Shown here: positions 1-5,154 of the stretch, in pieces
Layout of the letters: every line of letters starts with the position of its first letter
How positions within the stretch are numbered: the stretch's first letter is position 1
Origin: Methanobacteriota archaeon
Lineage (GTDB): Archaea; Halobacteriota; Methanosarcinia; Methanosarcinales; Methanoperedenaceae
DNA length: 5,433 nucleotides
Reading direction: 5' to 3'
Assembly (NCBI GenBank): GCA_018899795.1
Contig: JAHIHJ010000118.1
Coordinates: forward strand, 1 to 5,433
Made by a program: the position numbers and the translations under genes
The notes under the pieces: model-generated
Database searches by the model: none
What the model saw: only the letters and a program-made list of their open reading frames with translations
What the model was told of the DNA's origin: nothing

Positions 1-2
1 TA

Positions 3-170
3 TATCATGAATCCGCAGCCCTCATTCGCGCAATCATGGATATCAGGGATTGTGAAGCCGGAAATGTCAAATTGAAAGAGCCGGATATTGAAATAAGACG
101 TAAGATAGATGATGCAAAAAGATGGATCGGGTTTTTAAAAAGTGTTGGAACGAACAGTGGAGATATTTGA
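3..170 (+). CDS. C-terminal end of an unrecognised protein (partial, 5' end outside the window)
   Basis: One plus-strand frame is open from the window edge for 55 codons and stops at a TGA at 168-170. The fragment begins YHESAALIRAIMDIRD and ends FLKSVGTNSGDI. It is charged and helix-prone (ALIRAIMDIRD, then EIRRKIDDAKRWIGFLK), as expected of the last helices of a soluble protein. No signal, membrane segment or cysteine cluster is visible, and I do not recognise the family. The gene converges with the small regulator on the other strand, with 33 bases between the two stop codons. The protein-like composition and the clean ending favour a real gene, but the start is not visible and the call rests on composition alone. 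Confidence 0.55.
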   Translation, partial: YHESAALIRAIMDIRDCEAGNVKLKEPDIEIRRKIDDAKRWIGFLKSVGTNSGDI

Positions 171-203
171 TATTTACACGTGCATCCCCACCTCCTTTTG
201 TCC

Positions 204-431
204 CTAGAAATTCTTTATTCCGTAAAGGCTCTGCCGCGCATCCCTGAAATAGAACCGTTCCTCAAGTATATCCGTTTTTTTCAGTCTGTCAAGCGCATAC
301 CTGACAGTCCTGGAGGGCAAATAGCTTTCCCGGGTTATTTGTTTCTGGGTCAGCAATCCGCCTTTCTCAAGTACTTTAAAAACAAGCTTTGCAGAGGGGG
401 GTAGAGACTCGAACTTTACGTCTGTGTTCAG
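204..431 (-). CDS. Small winged helix-turn-helix (MarR-like) transcriptional regulator, start codon uncertain
   Basis: The minus-strand frame ends at TAG (204-206) and reads as a compact winged helix. A first helix begins LPPSAKLVFKVLEK, followed by GGLLTQKQITRES as helix 2. LPSRTVRYALDRLKK is the recognition helix, and ILEERFYFRDARQSLYGI is the beta wing. From memory, very short proteins with the endings TVRYAL and DARQSLYG are common in methanogens and are annotated as MarR-family or wHTH regulators. They should bind DNA as dimers. The start is a problem. The frame stays open upstream to a TGA at 486-488 but contains no ATG or GTG, and the only TTG (354-356) would remove the first helix. 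I place the start at the CTG at 429-431 (75 residues, LNTDVKFESLPP) because homologous proteins as I remember them begin about there. A near-cognate start, a frameshift from the ATG at 487-489, or a sequencing error are all possible. A palindrome upstream suggests autoregulation. Confidence 0.72.
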   Translation of the reverse strand: MNTDVKFESLPPSAKLVFKVLEKGGLLTQKQITRESYLPSRTVRYALDRLKKTDILEERFYFRDARQSLYGIKNF

Positions 432-505
432 TATCGATACGTTTTCTGTTGAATTACCGCTTTTAGCGATGGCAAAGACGATTCCTCATTGGTTGTCACC
501 GAAGG

Positions 506-522
506 AGTTAACGGGGTTAACT
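506..522. promoter_or_regulatory. Perfect palindrome, candidate operator of the small wHTH gene
   Basis: AGTTAAC-GGG-GTTAACT is a perfect inverted repeat with 7-bp arms and a 3-bp spacer. It lies about 75 bases upstream of the small winged-helix gene. On that gene's strand it comes directly after a TATA-like element (CTTTATGATA, about 523-532), which puts it between the TATA box and the expected transcription start near 500. A dimeric regulator bound there would block initiation, so an autoregulatory operator is the simplest reading. That role is inferred from position and symmetry. Confidence 0.45.
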
Positions 523-532
523 ATCATAAAGG
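523..532 (-). promoter_or_regulatory. Possible TATA box for the small wHTH gene
   Basis: On the minus strand the bases read CTTTATGATA, preceded by AAAC. This resembles the archaeal BRE/TATA arrangement. Transcription would start about 26 bases downstream near position 500, giving a leader of about 70 bases before the proposed coding start. The match to the consensus is moderate. Confidence 0.3.
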
Positions 533-555
533 TTTCTATGATCTTAAACGCCAGA

Positions 556-564
556 GATATATAT
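556..564 (+). promoter_or_regulatory. Probable TATA box driving the tRNA-Leu transcript
   Basis: GATATATAT is the only good TATA-like element in the 80 bases before the tRNA. Centred near 561, it predicts a start near 587-591. That is just before the tRNA-like fragment and about 43-47 bases before the mature tRNA 5' end. No TATA-like element lies at the usual distance directly before the tRNA, so the primary transcript probably carries a leader that RNase P removes. Confidence 0.4.
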
Positions 565-592
565 GGGAGCAGGATAATCTGGACGCTATTGC

Positions 593-612
593 GCGGAGGT
601 CGCCAAGTCGGT
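593..612 (+). pseudogene. Remnant of a leucine-type tRNA 5' end (acceptor strand plus start of D-arm)
   Basis: This stretch aligns with the first 21 bases of the intact tRNA 41 bases downstream. GCGGAGGTCGCCAAGTCGGT matches GCGAGGGTCGCCCAGTCCGGT with three mismatches and one gap. After the D-loop the similarity stops: there is no anticodon arm, T-arm or matching 3' acceptor strand. It therefore looks like a truncated, diverged duplicate of a tRNA 5' end. It sits where a transcript from the upstream TATA element would start, as though the original tRNA start had been displaced by the downstream copy. Confidence 0.5.
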
Positions 613-633
613 ACGCAATCTATGGCTCAAAAT

Positions 634-718
634 GCGAGGGTCGCCCAGTCCGGTCAAAGGCGTTAGCTTTAGGGGCTAGTCCCGAAGGGGTTCGTGGGTT
701 CAAATCCCATCCCTCGCA
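634..718 (+). tRNA. tRNA-Leu (anticodon UAG)
   Basis: This is a complete class II cloverleaf read by eye. The acceptor stem is GCGAGGG (634-640) with CCCTCGC (711-717), followed by discriminator A at 718. The D-stem is GCC/GGC (643-645, 659-661). The anticodon stem is TTAGC/GCTAG (663-667, 675-679) around the loop TTTAGGG, so the anticodon TAG (670-672) reads CUA leucine codons. There is a long variable arm (680-693) of the leucine/serine kind with a CCC/GGG stem. The T-arm is GTGGG, loop TTCAAAT, then CCCAT (694-710). There is no intron and CCA is not encoded, so it must be added after transcription. The gene converges with the dehydrogenase, whose stop codon lies 7 bases beyond the tRNA end. 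Confidence 0.97.
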
Positions 719-725
719 TGAATAT

Positions 726-1703
726 TTATGCAGTCAATACGACCTTCAACGAATCTTTCGCCTCCCCAGCTATCTTAAAACCCTTCTGGATATCCTCAAG
801 TTTCAACCTGTGCGTTATCATATCCTTAACATCTATTCTTCCATCGCTGATCAATTCAAGAGCTTCTTCAAGATCAACAGGAGCTGCGCCGTAACTCGAC
901 ACAATGCTCAATTCATTCCTCCAGAAATCCTCGACAGGGATCGGGAGGTTCCTGTTCGGGATGGCAAAGAGCATAATTATCCCTTTCTTATCTATGTGCC
1001 TGAACGCAGCCTCAAAAGCAGGCATCGCTCCTGTGCACATGATGATCCTGTCTGCTTTTATGTCCAGTTCCTCATTTGCGTTGAACACCTCATCAGCCCC
1101 GCATTCTTTTGCCATGTTCAACCTGTAATCATTGATATCTGTTGCAACGACCTTCGTATTTTTCAATTTAGCAACTTTGATGTTCAGGAGACCTGAAATA
1201 CCTGAACCCATGACCAGAACGGTTTGCCCTTTGCTCACCCCGATGATTCTCTGCGCCCTGAGAACACACGCCAGGGGCTCTATCATGGTCCCCTCTTCGT
1301 ACGAAATATCATCAGGCAGAACATAGGTGCCATTCTCAACATTTATTTCAGGTATCCTCACGAACTCACTGAAGCCGCCCGGATCATAGTTGCCCTTATG
1401 AAGCGTTTCGCAGGCTGTATGGTTTCCGGCAAGGCAGTATTTGCACCCGTTGCACGGGACATGATGGCTTACGAATACCCGCTGCCCGATGCTGTATTTA
1501 TCAGATCCTGATGCAACAATATCCCCCGCGATCTCATGTCCAAGGACTCGCGGCGCTTTCTTTATGCGGTACCATTCCATCAGGTCGGTTCCGCATATCC
1601 CTGAAGCTCTGACCTTTACAAGTATTTCTCCATTTTTTATTTCAGGTTTTGGTCTTTCCTCTATCCTGATATCGTTATTGTTATAATATATAGCTGTTTT
1701 CAT
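726..1703 (-). CDS. Zinc-dependent medium-chain (threonine/sorbitol-type) dehydrogenase
   Basis: A soluble NAD(P)-dependent alcohol or polyol dehydrogenase of 325 residues. The catalytic zinc site is C38 (in CGTD), H56 and E57 (GHE), with E142 (EPLA) nearby. The structural zinc is held by C84, C87, C90 and C98. The Rossmann fold starts at about residue 160 with VLVMGSGISGL (GxGxxG at 166-171). An acidic residue, D189, ends the second strand, which usually favours NAD over NADP. The chain is slightly shorter than typical 340-350 residue members because the loop between C38 and the GHE motif is short. The substrate cannot be read from the sequence. Annotations as threonine, sorbitol or general alcohol dehydrogenase would be family-level guesses. 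The gene lies 30 bases downstream of the aldolase gene on the same strand, so the two are almost certainly co-transcribed. The ATG start matches the family N-terminus (MKTAIYY), but no clear Shine-Dalgarno precedes it. The far end converges with the tRNA. Confidence 0.94.
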   Translation of the reverse strand: MKTAIYYNNNDIRIEERPKPEIKNGEILVKVRASGICGTDLMEWYRIKKAPRVLGHEIAGDIVASGSDKYSIGQRVFVSHHVPCNGCKYCLAGNHTACETLHKGNYDPGGFSEFVRIPEINVENGTYVLPDDISYEEGTMIEPLACVLRAQRIIGVSKGQTVLVMGSGISGLLNIKVAKLKNTKVVATDINDYRLNMAKECGADEVFNANEELDIKADRIIMCTGAMPAFEAAFRHIDKKGIIMLFAIPNRNLPIPVEDFWRNELSIVSSYGAAPVDLEEALELISDGRIDVKDMITHRLKLEDIQKGFKIAGEAKDSLKVVLTA

Positions 1704-1733
1704 GGGAATAAGATTTTCTACAATGCGGTTCTA

Positions 1734-2513
1734 TTACTTTGATTGTTCATATATCTCGTAAGCTTCTTCCACGGACTTGCCTTCATGTACGATCGACCTG
1801 ACCGCCTGTATCATACCAACAGGGCTGTCGCTCTGGAAAATGTTTCTTCCCATATCTACCCCGGTAGCTCCATCAGAAATCGCATTATGGGTCATCTCAA
1901 GAGCCTCTTTCTCAGGCAGCTTCTTGCCGCCTGCGATAACGACCGGAACATTTCCGCACGCATCGACCACTTTCCCGAAGTCTTCAGTATAATATGTCTT
2001 GACAATGTGCGCTCCTATCTCTACGCATATCCTGGAAGCAAGCCCCAGATACCGCGCATCGCGTACCATCTCCTTTCCAACAGCGGTCACAGCAAGTACG
2101 GGGATGCCATATTTTTCTCCCTCATTAACGAGCTTTGCGAGATTATCTATTGTTTCCTTTTCGAATTGCCCGCCGATATATACAGAGCACGTTATGGCAG
2201 TCGCATTGATCCTTATTGCGTCCTCTATATTTGTGGTTATTATCTCGTTTGACAATTCCTTCAGGACGCTCTGTCCTCCTGAAACGCGAAGAATTATGGG
2301 TATTTCCGCAGCCGGGTCTATCCAGTTCCTGACAGCGCCCCTTGTTATCATAAGCGCGTCAGCATACGGCAGCAGCGGTTCAACCGTTTTGCCAATATCT
2401 GAAAGTCCTGTCGTGGGACCCTGGAAATAACCATGGTCAACAGCGAGCATAACGCAGCGCCCGCTTCGTGGTTTGATTATCCTTGAAAGCCTGTTCTTCA
2501 TACCCCAGTTCAT
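1734..2513 (-). CDS. LsrF-type class I aldolase/thiolase (DhnA/DeoC-like superfamily)
   Basis: A cytoplasmic TIM-barrel enzyme of 259 residues that forms a Schiff base with its substrate. The start WGMKNRLSRI and the block VMLAVDHGYFQGPTTGL closely match what I recall of E. coli LsrF, as do VIAGGKKLPEKEALEM and GVDMGRNIFQSD. LsrF is the 3-hydroxy-5-phosphonooxypentane-2,4-dione thiolase of autoinducer-2 breakdown. The lysine in IVKTYY (residue 172 from the chosen start) falls at the position of LsrF K203, the catalytic lysine. AGGKK and the GRNIFQ loop form the usual phosphate-binding end. No lsrK, lsrG or transporter gene is near, so autoinducer-2 use is not supported. A related aldol or thiolytic cleavage of a sugar phosphate is more likely. 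The ATG at 2511-2513 is preferred over the TTG at 2519 because GGAGG lies 9 bases before it. The enzyme lacks the N-terminal extension of about 30 residues seen in E. coli LsrF. It is the first gene of an operon with the zinc dehydrogenase. Confidence 0.93.
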   Translation of the reverse strand: MNWGMKNRLSRIIKPRSGRCVMLAVDHGYFQGPTTGLSDIGKTVEPLLPYADALMITRGAVRNWIDPAAEIPIILRVSGGQSVLKELSNEIITTNIEDAIRINATAITCSVYIGGQFEKETIDNLAKLVNEGEKYGIPVLAVTAVGKEMVRDARYLGLASRICVEIGAHIVKTYYTEDFGKVVDACGNVPVVIAGGKKLPEKEALEMTHNAISDGATGVDMGRNIFQSDSPVGMIQAVRSIVHEGKSVEEAYEIYEQSK

Positions 2514-2522
2514 ATTCAATTT

Positions 2523-2528
2523 CCTCCT
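2523..2528 (-). promoter_or_regulatory. Strong Shine-Dalgarno of the aldolase gene
   Basis: On the minus strand, AGGAGG is followed by nine or ten bases and the ATG at 2513, which decides for that start. The alternative TTG at 2519 would sit only about three bases from the motif, too close for normal initiation. The site overlaps the TAG stop of the short upstream open frame. Confidence 0.65.
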
Positions 2529-2613
2529 ATTTCTTTTTCTCAGGTCTGAGCAGTAAATAGCCTTTATCGACCAGCCAGTGATGGAATTCGTAAGTAGTCT
2601 GCAAATCCCTCAA
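2527..2613 (-). CDS. Short upstream open frame: small protein, leader peptide or gene remnant
   Basis: A minus-strand frame of 28 codons from a TTG (2611-2613) ends LVDKGYLLLRPEKKK at a TAG placed on the aldolase Shine-Dalgarno. The composition (YEFHHWLVDKGY, then a basic tail) looks like the C-terminus of a real protein more than chance sequence. The tight coupling to the aldolase gene is what a genuine operon neighbour would show. No ATG or GTG is in frame and no Shine-Dalgarno precedes the TTG. An in-frame TGA lies at 2623-2625. It could be a translated small protein, a translationally coupled leader peptide, or the degraded end of a former upstream gene. I do not recognise a family. Confidence 0.3.
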   Translation of the reverse strand: MRDLQTTYEFHHWLVDKGYLLLRPEKKK

Positions 2614-2617
2614 TTGG

Positions 2618-2639
2618 CATAATCACAGAGATGATTATG
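2618..2639. promoter_or_regulatory. Perfect 8-bp inverted repeat, candidate operator of the aldolase-dehydrogenase operon
   Basis: CATAATCA and TGATTATG are perfectly complementary 8-bp arms separated by six bases. The repeat lies where a transcript from the TATA-like element at about 2645-2656 would begin. A repressor bound there would block initiation. It could instead form a small hairpin at the 5' end of the mRNA. Which of these holds cannot be told from the sequence. Confidence 0.45.
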
Positions 2640-2644
2640 GATAC

Positions 2645-2656
2645 TTAAAATTAACG
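2645..2656 (-). promoter_or_regulatory. Probable TATA box of the aldolase-dehydrogenase operon
   Basis: On the minus strand this AT-rich stretch reads TACTTAAAATTA on the plus side and TAATTTTAAGTA in the direction of transcription. It is the best TATA-like element between the upstream gene's terminator and the aldolase. The predicted start is near 2622-2628, giving a leader of about 110 bases that includes the short open frame. Confidence 0.4.
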
Positions 2657-2683
2657 ATTTCTCAAGGGCGAAAGTTCAGGGAT

Positions 2684-2704
2684 AAAAAGTAAGGTTTACT
2701 TTTT
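2684..2704 (-). terminator. Hairpin terminator overlapping the stop codon of the repeat protein gene
   Basis: AAAAAGTAA, loop ACC, then TTACTTTTT forms a perfect 9-bp stem on the minus strand, ending in a run of T. The TAA stop codon (2696-2698) lies at the top of the 5' arm. The stem is AT-rich and weak compared with bacterial terminators, but its U-rich end fits archaeal termination. It separates this gene from the aldolase operon. Confidence 0.5.
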
Positions 2705-3550
2705 GACCAGGTGGTCAAGGCCCATGCTTTGCAGTGCTTCTTTCATATCCTTTTCGCTGGGTGTGATCAACTCTATGAAATCAGACAGGGATTTATCAGT
2801 ATTGCCTGATTCATCCTGTATCAAATAGGTCAATCCCTGTTTTTTCATGGCTTCTCCGATCTTTCCTTTGTCATTGCTGACCTTGACAAAGTCAATGAAT
2901 TTATCGATCTCCTGCCTCTCCTCTTTGACTCCTCCGAATTTGCGGACAAGCCTTTCATTTTCTATTTGTGCCTTGAGCTCATCTTCAACAAAACTAAGTT
3001 TCAGCAGATGGGTATATTTGATAAAATCATCAATATCGTTTTTATTTGCCTGTGGGAAGTTATCGAGGAAGATTCTTATTTCCTCCTTTATTTTTTTCCT
3101 GCTTATTGAATCTTTGACGTGCAACTTGACCTGTTCAATAAGGTTCTTTTCAACCGTTCTGGCATCCCCTCCGTATTTCATTGTCAGGTATTTTGCATAA
3201 TCAAGAACGTCTTTTTCAGTCGGAAGAATGTTTTTCTCAAGGAAGGTATTGATCTCTTTATCGATCCCTTCGTCAAATTTTGTTTCAGGCTCAGGAGGTT
3301 TTGCAGTTAATGTCTTTTTCCCCCCAAATTCCATTACTTTATCTCTTGTTTTCTTTGCTATGCCAGGTCCTACCCGTGGAACGAGCCCCTTTTCAAGCTG
3401 TTCTGAAAAAGCCGCAATCTTGCTGTTATCTAATGTCTCTATATCCACGTTTATATTCTTACAGGCTTCAGTGACTATCGACTTTGCCACTGCATTTCCC
3501 ACACTTGGCATCAATAAATGAATTACTTTATCTGCAAGTTCGGACGGCAT
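2696..3550 (-). CDS. Uncharacterised helical protein with internal repeats
   Basis: A soluble, charged, almost wholly helical protein of 284 residues. I do not recognise the family. Residues 1-77 form an N-terminal helical unit (SVGNAVAKSIVTEACKNINV, then LVPRVGPGIAKKTRDKVMEF) that recalls small archaeal helical domains of unknown role. A proline-rich linker (about 82-92) follows. Residues 96-145 and 154-201 are two copies of one unit, each beginning I..EI..FL and sharing D(V/I)..D(Y/F)..KY and a later VE..L..Q. A partial third copy starts at 213 (EIDKFIDFV). The end holds a second repeat, GEAMKKQGLTYLI (232-244) and KEALQSMGLDHLV (270-282). No signal peptide, membrane segment or catalytic motif is visible, and there is one cysteine (C30). 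A scaffold or binding role is an inference. The ATG is supported by GAGGT seven bases upstream. The gene appears to be a single transcription unit with its own promoter and hairpin terminator. Confidence 0.85.
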   Translation of the reverse strand: MPSELADKVIHLLMPSVGNAVAKSIVTEACKNINVDIETLDNSKIAAFSEQLEKGLVPRVGPGIAKKTRDKVMEFGGKKTLTAKPPEPETKFDEGIDKEINTFLEKNILPTEKDVLDYAKYLTMKYGGDARTVEKNLIEQVKLHVKDSISRKKIKEEIRIFLDNFPQANKNDIDDFIKYTHLLKLSFVEDELKAQIENERLVRKFGGVKEERQEIDKFIDFVKVSNDKGKIGEAMKKQGLTYLIQDESGNTDKSLSDFIELITPSEKDMKEALQSMGLDHLVKK

Positions 3551-3572
3551 ATTTTAAACCTCTTTTTTATTG

Positions 3573-3586
3573 TATTTATATATACA
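3573..3586 (-). promoter_or_regulatory. TATA-like element before the repeat protein gene
   Basis: In the direction of transcription this reads TATATATAAATA, a near-consensus archaeal TATA box. A start 25 bases downstream would fall very close to the Shine-Dalgarno (GAGGT at 3558-3562). The true start may therefore use a further upstream element, such as ATTATAAAT near 3608-3616 or GTTTAAATAG near 3643-3652. The 183 bases between this gene and the mutase are AT-rich and hold no gene that I can support. Confidence 0.35.
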
Positions 3587-3733
3587 TTGTTCCGGTTTTT
3601 TCCGAAATTTATAATTATTACAAATAATTTAACTAACCCTAAACTATTTAAACATAATCATGAGTATCATATATAGACATCAAACTAATTTTATTAAATT
3701 TATAATATTAACTTTAACGGATTTTATGAATGA

Positions 3734-5131
3734 TCAAATGGACATTTCCAGCCCATGCATCGCGATCTTATTCAGTTCCCGCGCCCGTTCTTCTGTATTT
3801 CCCTCAGAGAATACCCTGACCTTGGGTTCTGTGCCGCTTGCCCTCACAAGGAACCATCCATCCTCGTAGTCCACGCGTACGCCGTCCATATCGGTTAAAC
3901 GCTCATAATCCTGCGGTATCTCCTTTTTCAGACAATCCAGTACAGCCTGCGGCTTCTTTCCCTCTGGCAGGACTTTTGCTTCTTTTATCTGGTAATATCT
4001 CGGATACGAAGCCACAAGCTCTGACAGGCTCATTCCTTCCTTCGACAATATCCCTGCCATCACCCCGGCAAGCATTGGACCTTCGCGGCTCCATTCAAGC
4101 AGCACCGAACCGTGCTCCTCAAGCCCAACCTGAGCACCGCACATGAGTTTTGCCTGTGCAAGATAAGGCTCGCCCACTGGCGTATATATGACCTGCGCGC
4201 CGAGGCTATCTGCCACATCTTTTATGATGTTTGAGAATGCAATGGTCACAGCAATTAACTTCTTTTTATCATTGCTCTGCCGCAGCACATGGTCAGCGAT
4301 TATCGCTGCGCTTATGTCTCCCTGGACGAATTTCCCGTTCTCGTCGATGAACGCGGTCCTGTCGCCGTCTCCATCATGCGCCACACCCATGTCAGCTTTT
4401 TCTGATCTTACAAGCTTCCTGAGCTTTTCCAGGTTCGAATCCGTGGGTTCTGGATTTCTTTCCCTGAACATACCGTCATATTTGCAGTTGAACCGCACCA
4501 CTTTATATCCAAGACGTTCAAGTATTTCCGGGGTCACCGTGGACGCAGAGCCCCCGCCGCCGTCCACTACTATTTTCAGGGGTTTTACGGGAAAGAGCTT
4601 CTGTACATACTGGATTATGTGTGCCCTGTAACGGTCGCTCGCTTTGCTGTCTGTGTTCTTTGTTCCTTTTTTTACCCCAGCCTTAATATCACCAAAATAA
4701 ATATTCTCGATCGCAAGATCTTCTTCAGGAGAGAATCCCCTCCCGCTTTTGCTCAAACACTTTATACCGTTGTATTCAGGAGGGTTATGCGATGCTGTTA
4801 TCATCACGCCAGCGTCTGCCTGCCGCGCAATTTCCAGCGATAGCGTGTTCGGGGTTATTATGCCGAGAGTTAGCGCATTACACCCGTGTTCAGTAATACC
4901 CTCGATGAGCGCCTCCTCAAACATATCAGAGGATATGCGCGGGTCTTTTCCAATGGCAATTGTCTTACCTTCTCCGAGATACAGCGCCAGCGATGCGCCC
5001 GCCCGTTTTACTTTATCAGCGTCAAACCCTTCATTTACTATGCCCCGAAAGCCGAATGTACCGAAGAGTTTTTTCATTCTGCGCATCTTTTTATAATCAT
5101 CGAATTTTTTTGTGAATTTTTCGCAGGGCAT
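3734..5131 (-). CDS. glmM: Phosphohexomutase, phosphoglucosamine/phosphomannomutase family
   Basis: A cytoplasmic alpha-D-phosphohexomutase of 465 residues from the first ATG. It moves phosphate between C6 and C1 of a hexose or hexosamine, feeding nucleotide-sugar synthesis. The active-site phosphoserine is S114 in TASHNP. The magnesium loop is DGDGDR (253-258), and the phosphate-binding loop is RASGTEPKVRV (430-440). All four domains are present, so it should be active. Two motifs are unusual. The N-terminal loop is FGTFGFRG where FGT(S/N/D)G(I/V)RG is usual, and the sugar-specificity loop is LEEHGS where E-x-S/N-G is usual. The later RDG is REG. Substrate (glucosamine, mannose or glucose phosphate) is therefore open and the symbol is a family label. 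The first ATG adds 18 basic residues before the family start (MKKLFG, ATG at 5077). I keep it because a TATA box lies 27 bases before it, as for a leaderless mRNA. No Shine-Dalgarno precedes either start. Confidence 0.93.
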   Translation of the reverse strand: MPCEKFTKKFDDYKKMRRMKKLFGTFGFRGIVNEGFDADKVKRAGASLALYLGEGKTIAIGKDPRISSDMFEEALIEGITEHGCNALTLGIITPNTLSLEIARQADAGVMITASHNPPEYNGIKCLSKSGRGFSPEEDLAIENIYFGDIKAGVKKGTKNTDSKASDRYRAHIIQYVQKLFPVKPLKIVVDGGGGSASTVTPEILERLGYKVVRFNCKYDGMFRERNPEPTDSNLEKLRKLVRSEKADMGVAHDGDGDRTAFIDENGKFVQGDISAAIIADHVLRQSNDKKKLIAVTIAFSNIIKDVADSLGAQVIYTPVGEPYLAQAKLMCGAQVGLEEHGSVLLEWSREGPMLAGVMAGILSKEGMSLSELVASYPRYYQIKEAKVLPEGKKPQAVLDCLKKEIPQDYERLTDMDGVRVDYEDGWFLVRASGTEPKVRVFSEGNTEERARELNKIAMHGLEMSI

Positions 5132-5154
5132 GTTGACTGAATATGCATCTGTGG

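Noticed and set aside
490..600. Minus-strand open frame upstream of the regulator (including ISLAFKIIETFMIVNPVNSF) ending at the TGA at 486-488
   Set aside because: It could be read as a disrupted N-terminal extension of the regulator. But its other end runs into the tRNA-like region antisense, and the predicted promoter and palindrome lie inside it, so I treat it as non-coding.
716..731. Imperfect palindrome GCATGAATATTTATGC between the tRNA end and the dehydrogenase stop
   Set aside because: It has one mismatch and no clear U-tract, and its position is fixed by the tRNA 3' end and the stop codon. The evidence is too weak to call a bidirectional terminator.
424..1196. Long plus-strand open frames across the tRNA and the dehydrogenase
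   Set aside because: They run through the tRNA gene and antisense to a dehydrogenase with all family motifs. Their composition is not protein-like, so they are shadows.
1743..2430. Plus-strand frames opposite the aldolase gene
   Set aside because: The minus strand encodes an unmistakable LsrF-like enzyme. The plus-strand translations show no motif.
3630..3645. CTAACCCTAAAC, which resembles a telomere repeat
   Set aside because: It occurs once without tandem copies, in AT-rich intergenic DNA. It is most likely chance.
3551..3733. AT-rich gap searched for a small gene, RNA or repeat array
   Set aside because: Only TATA-like elements are visible. There are no phased repeats, no stable hairpin and no coding-like frame.
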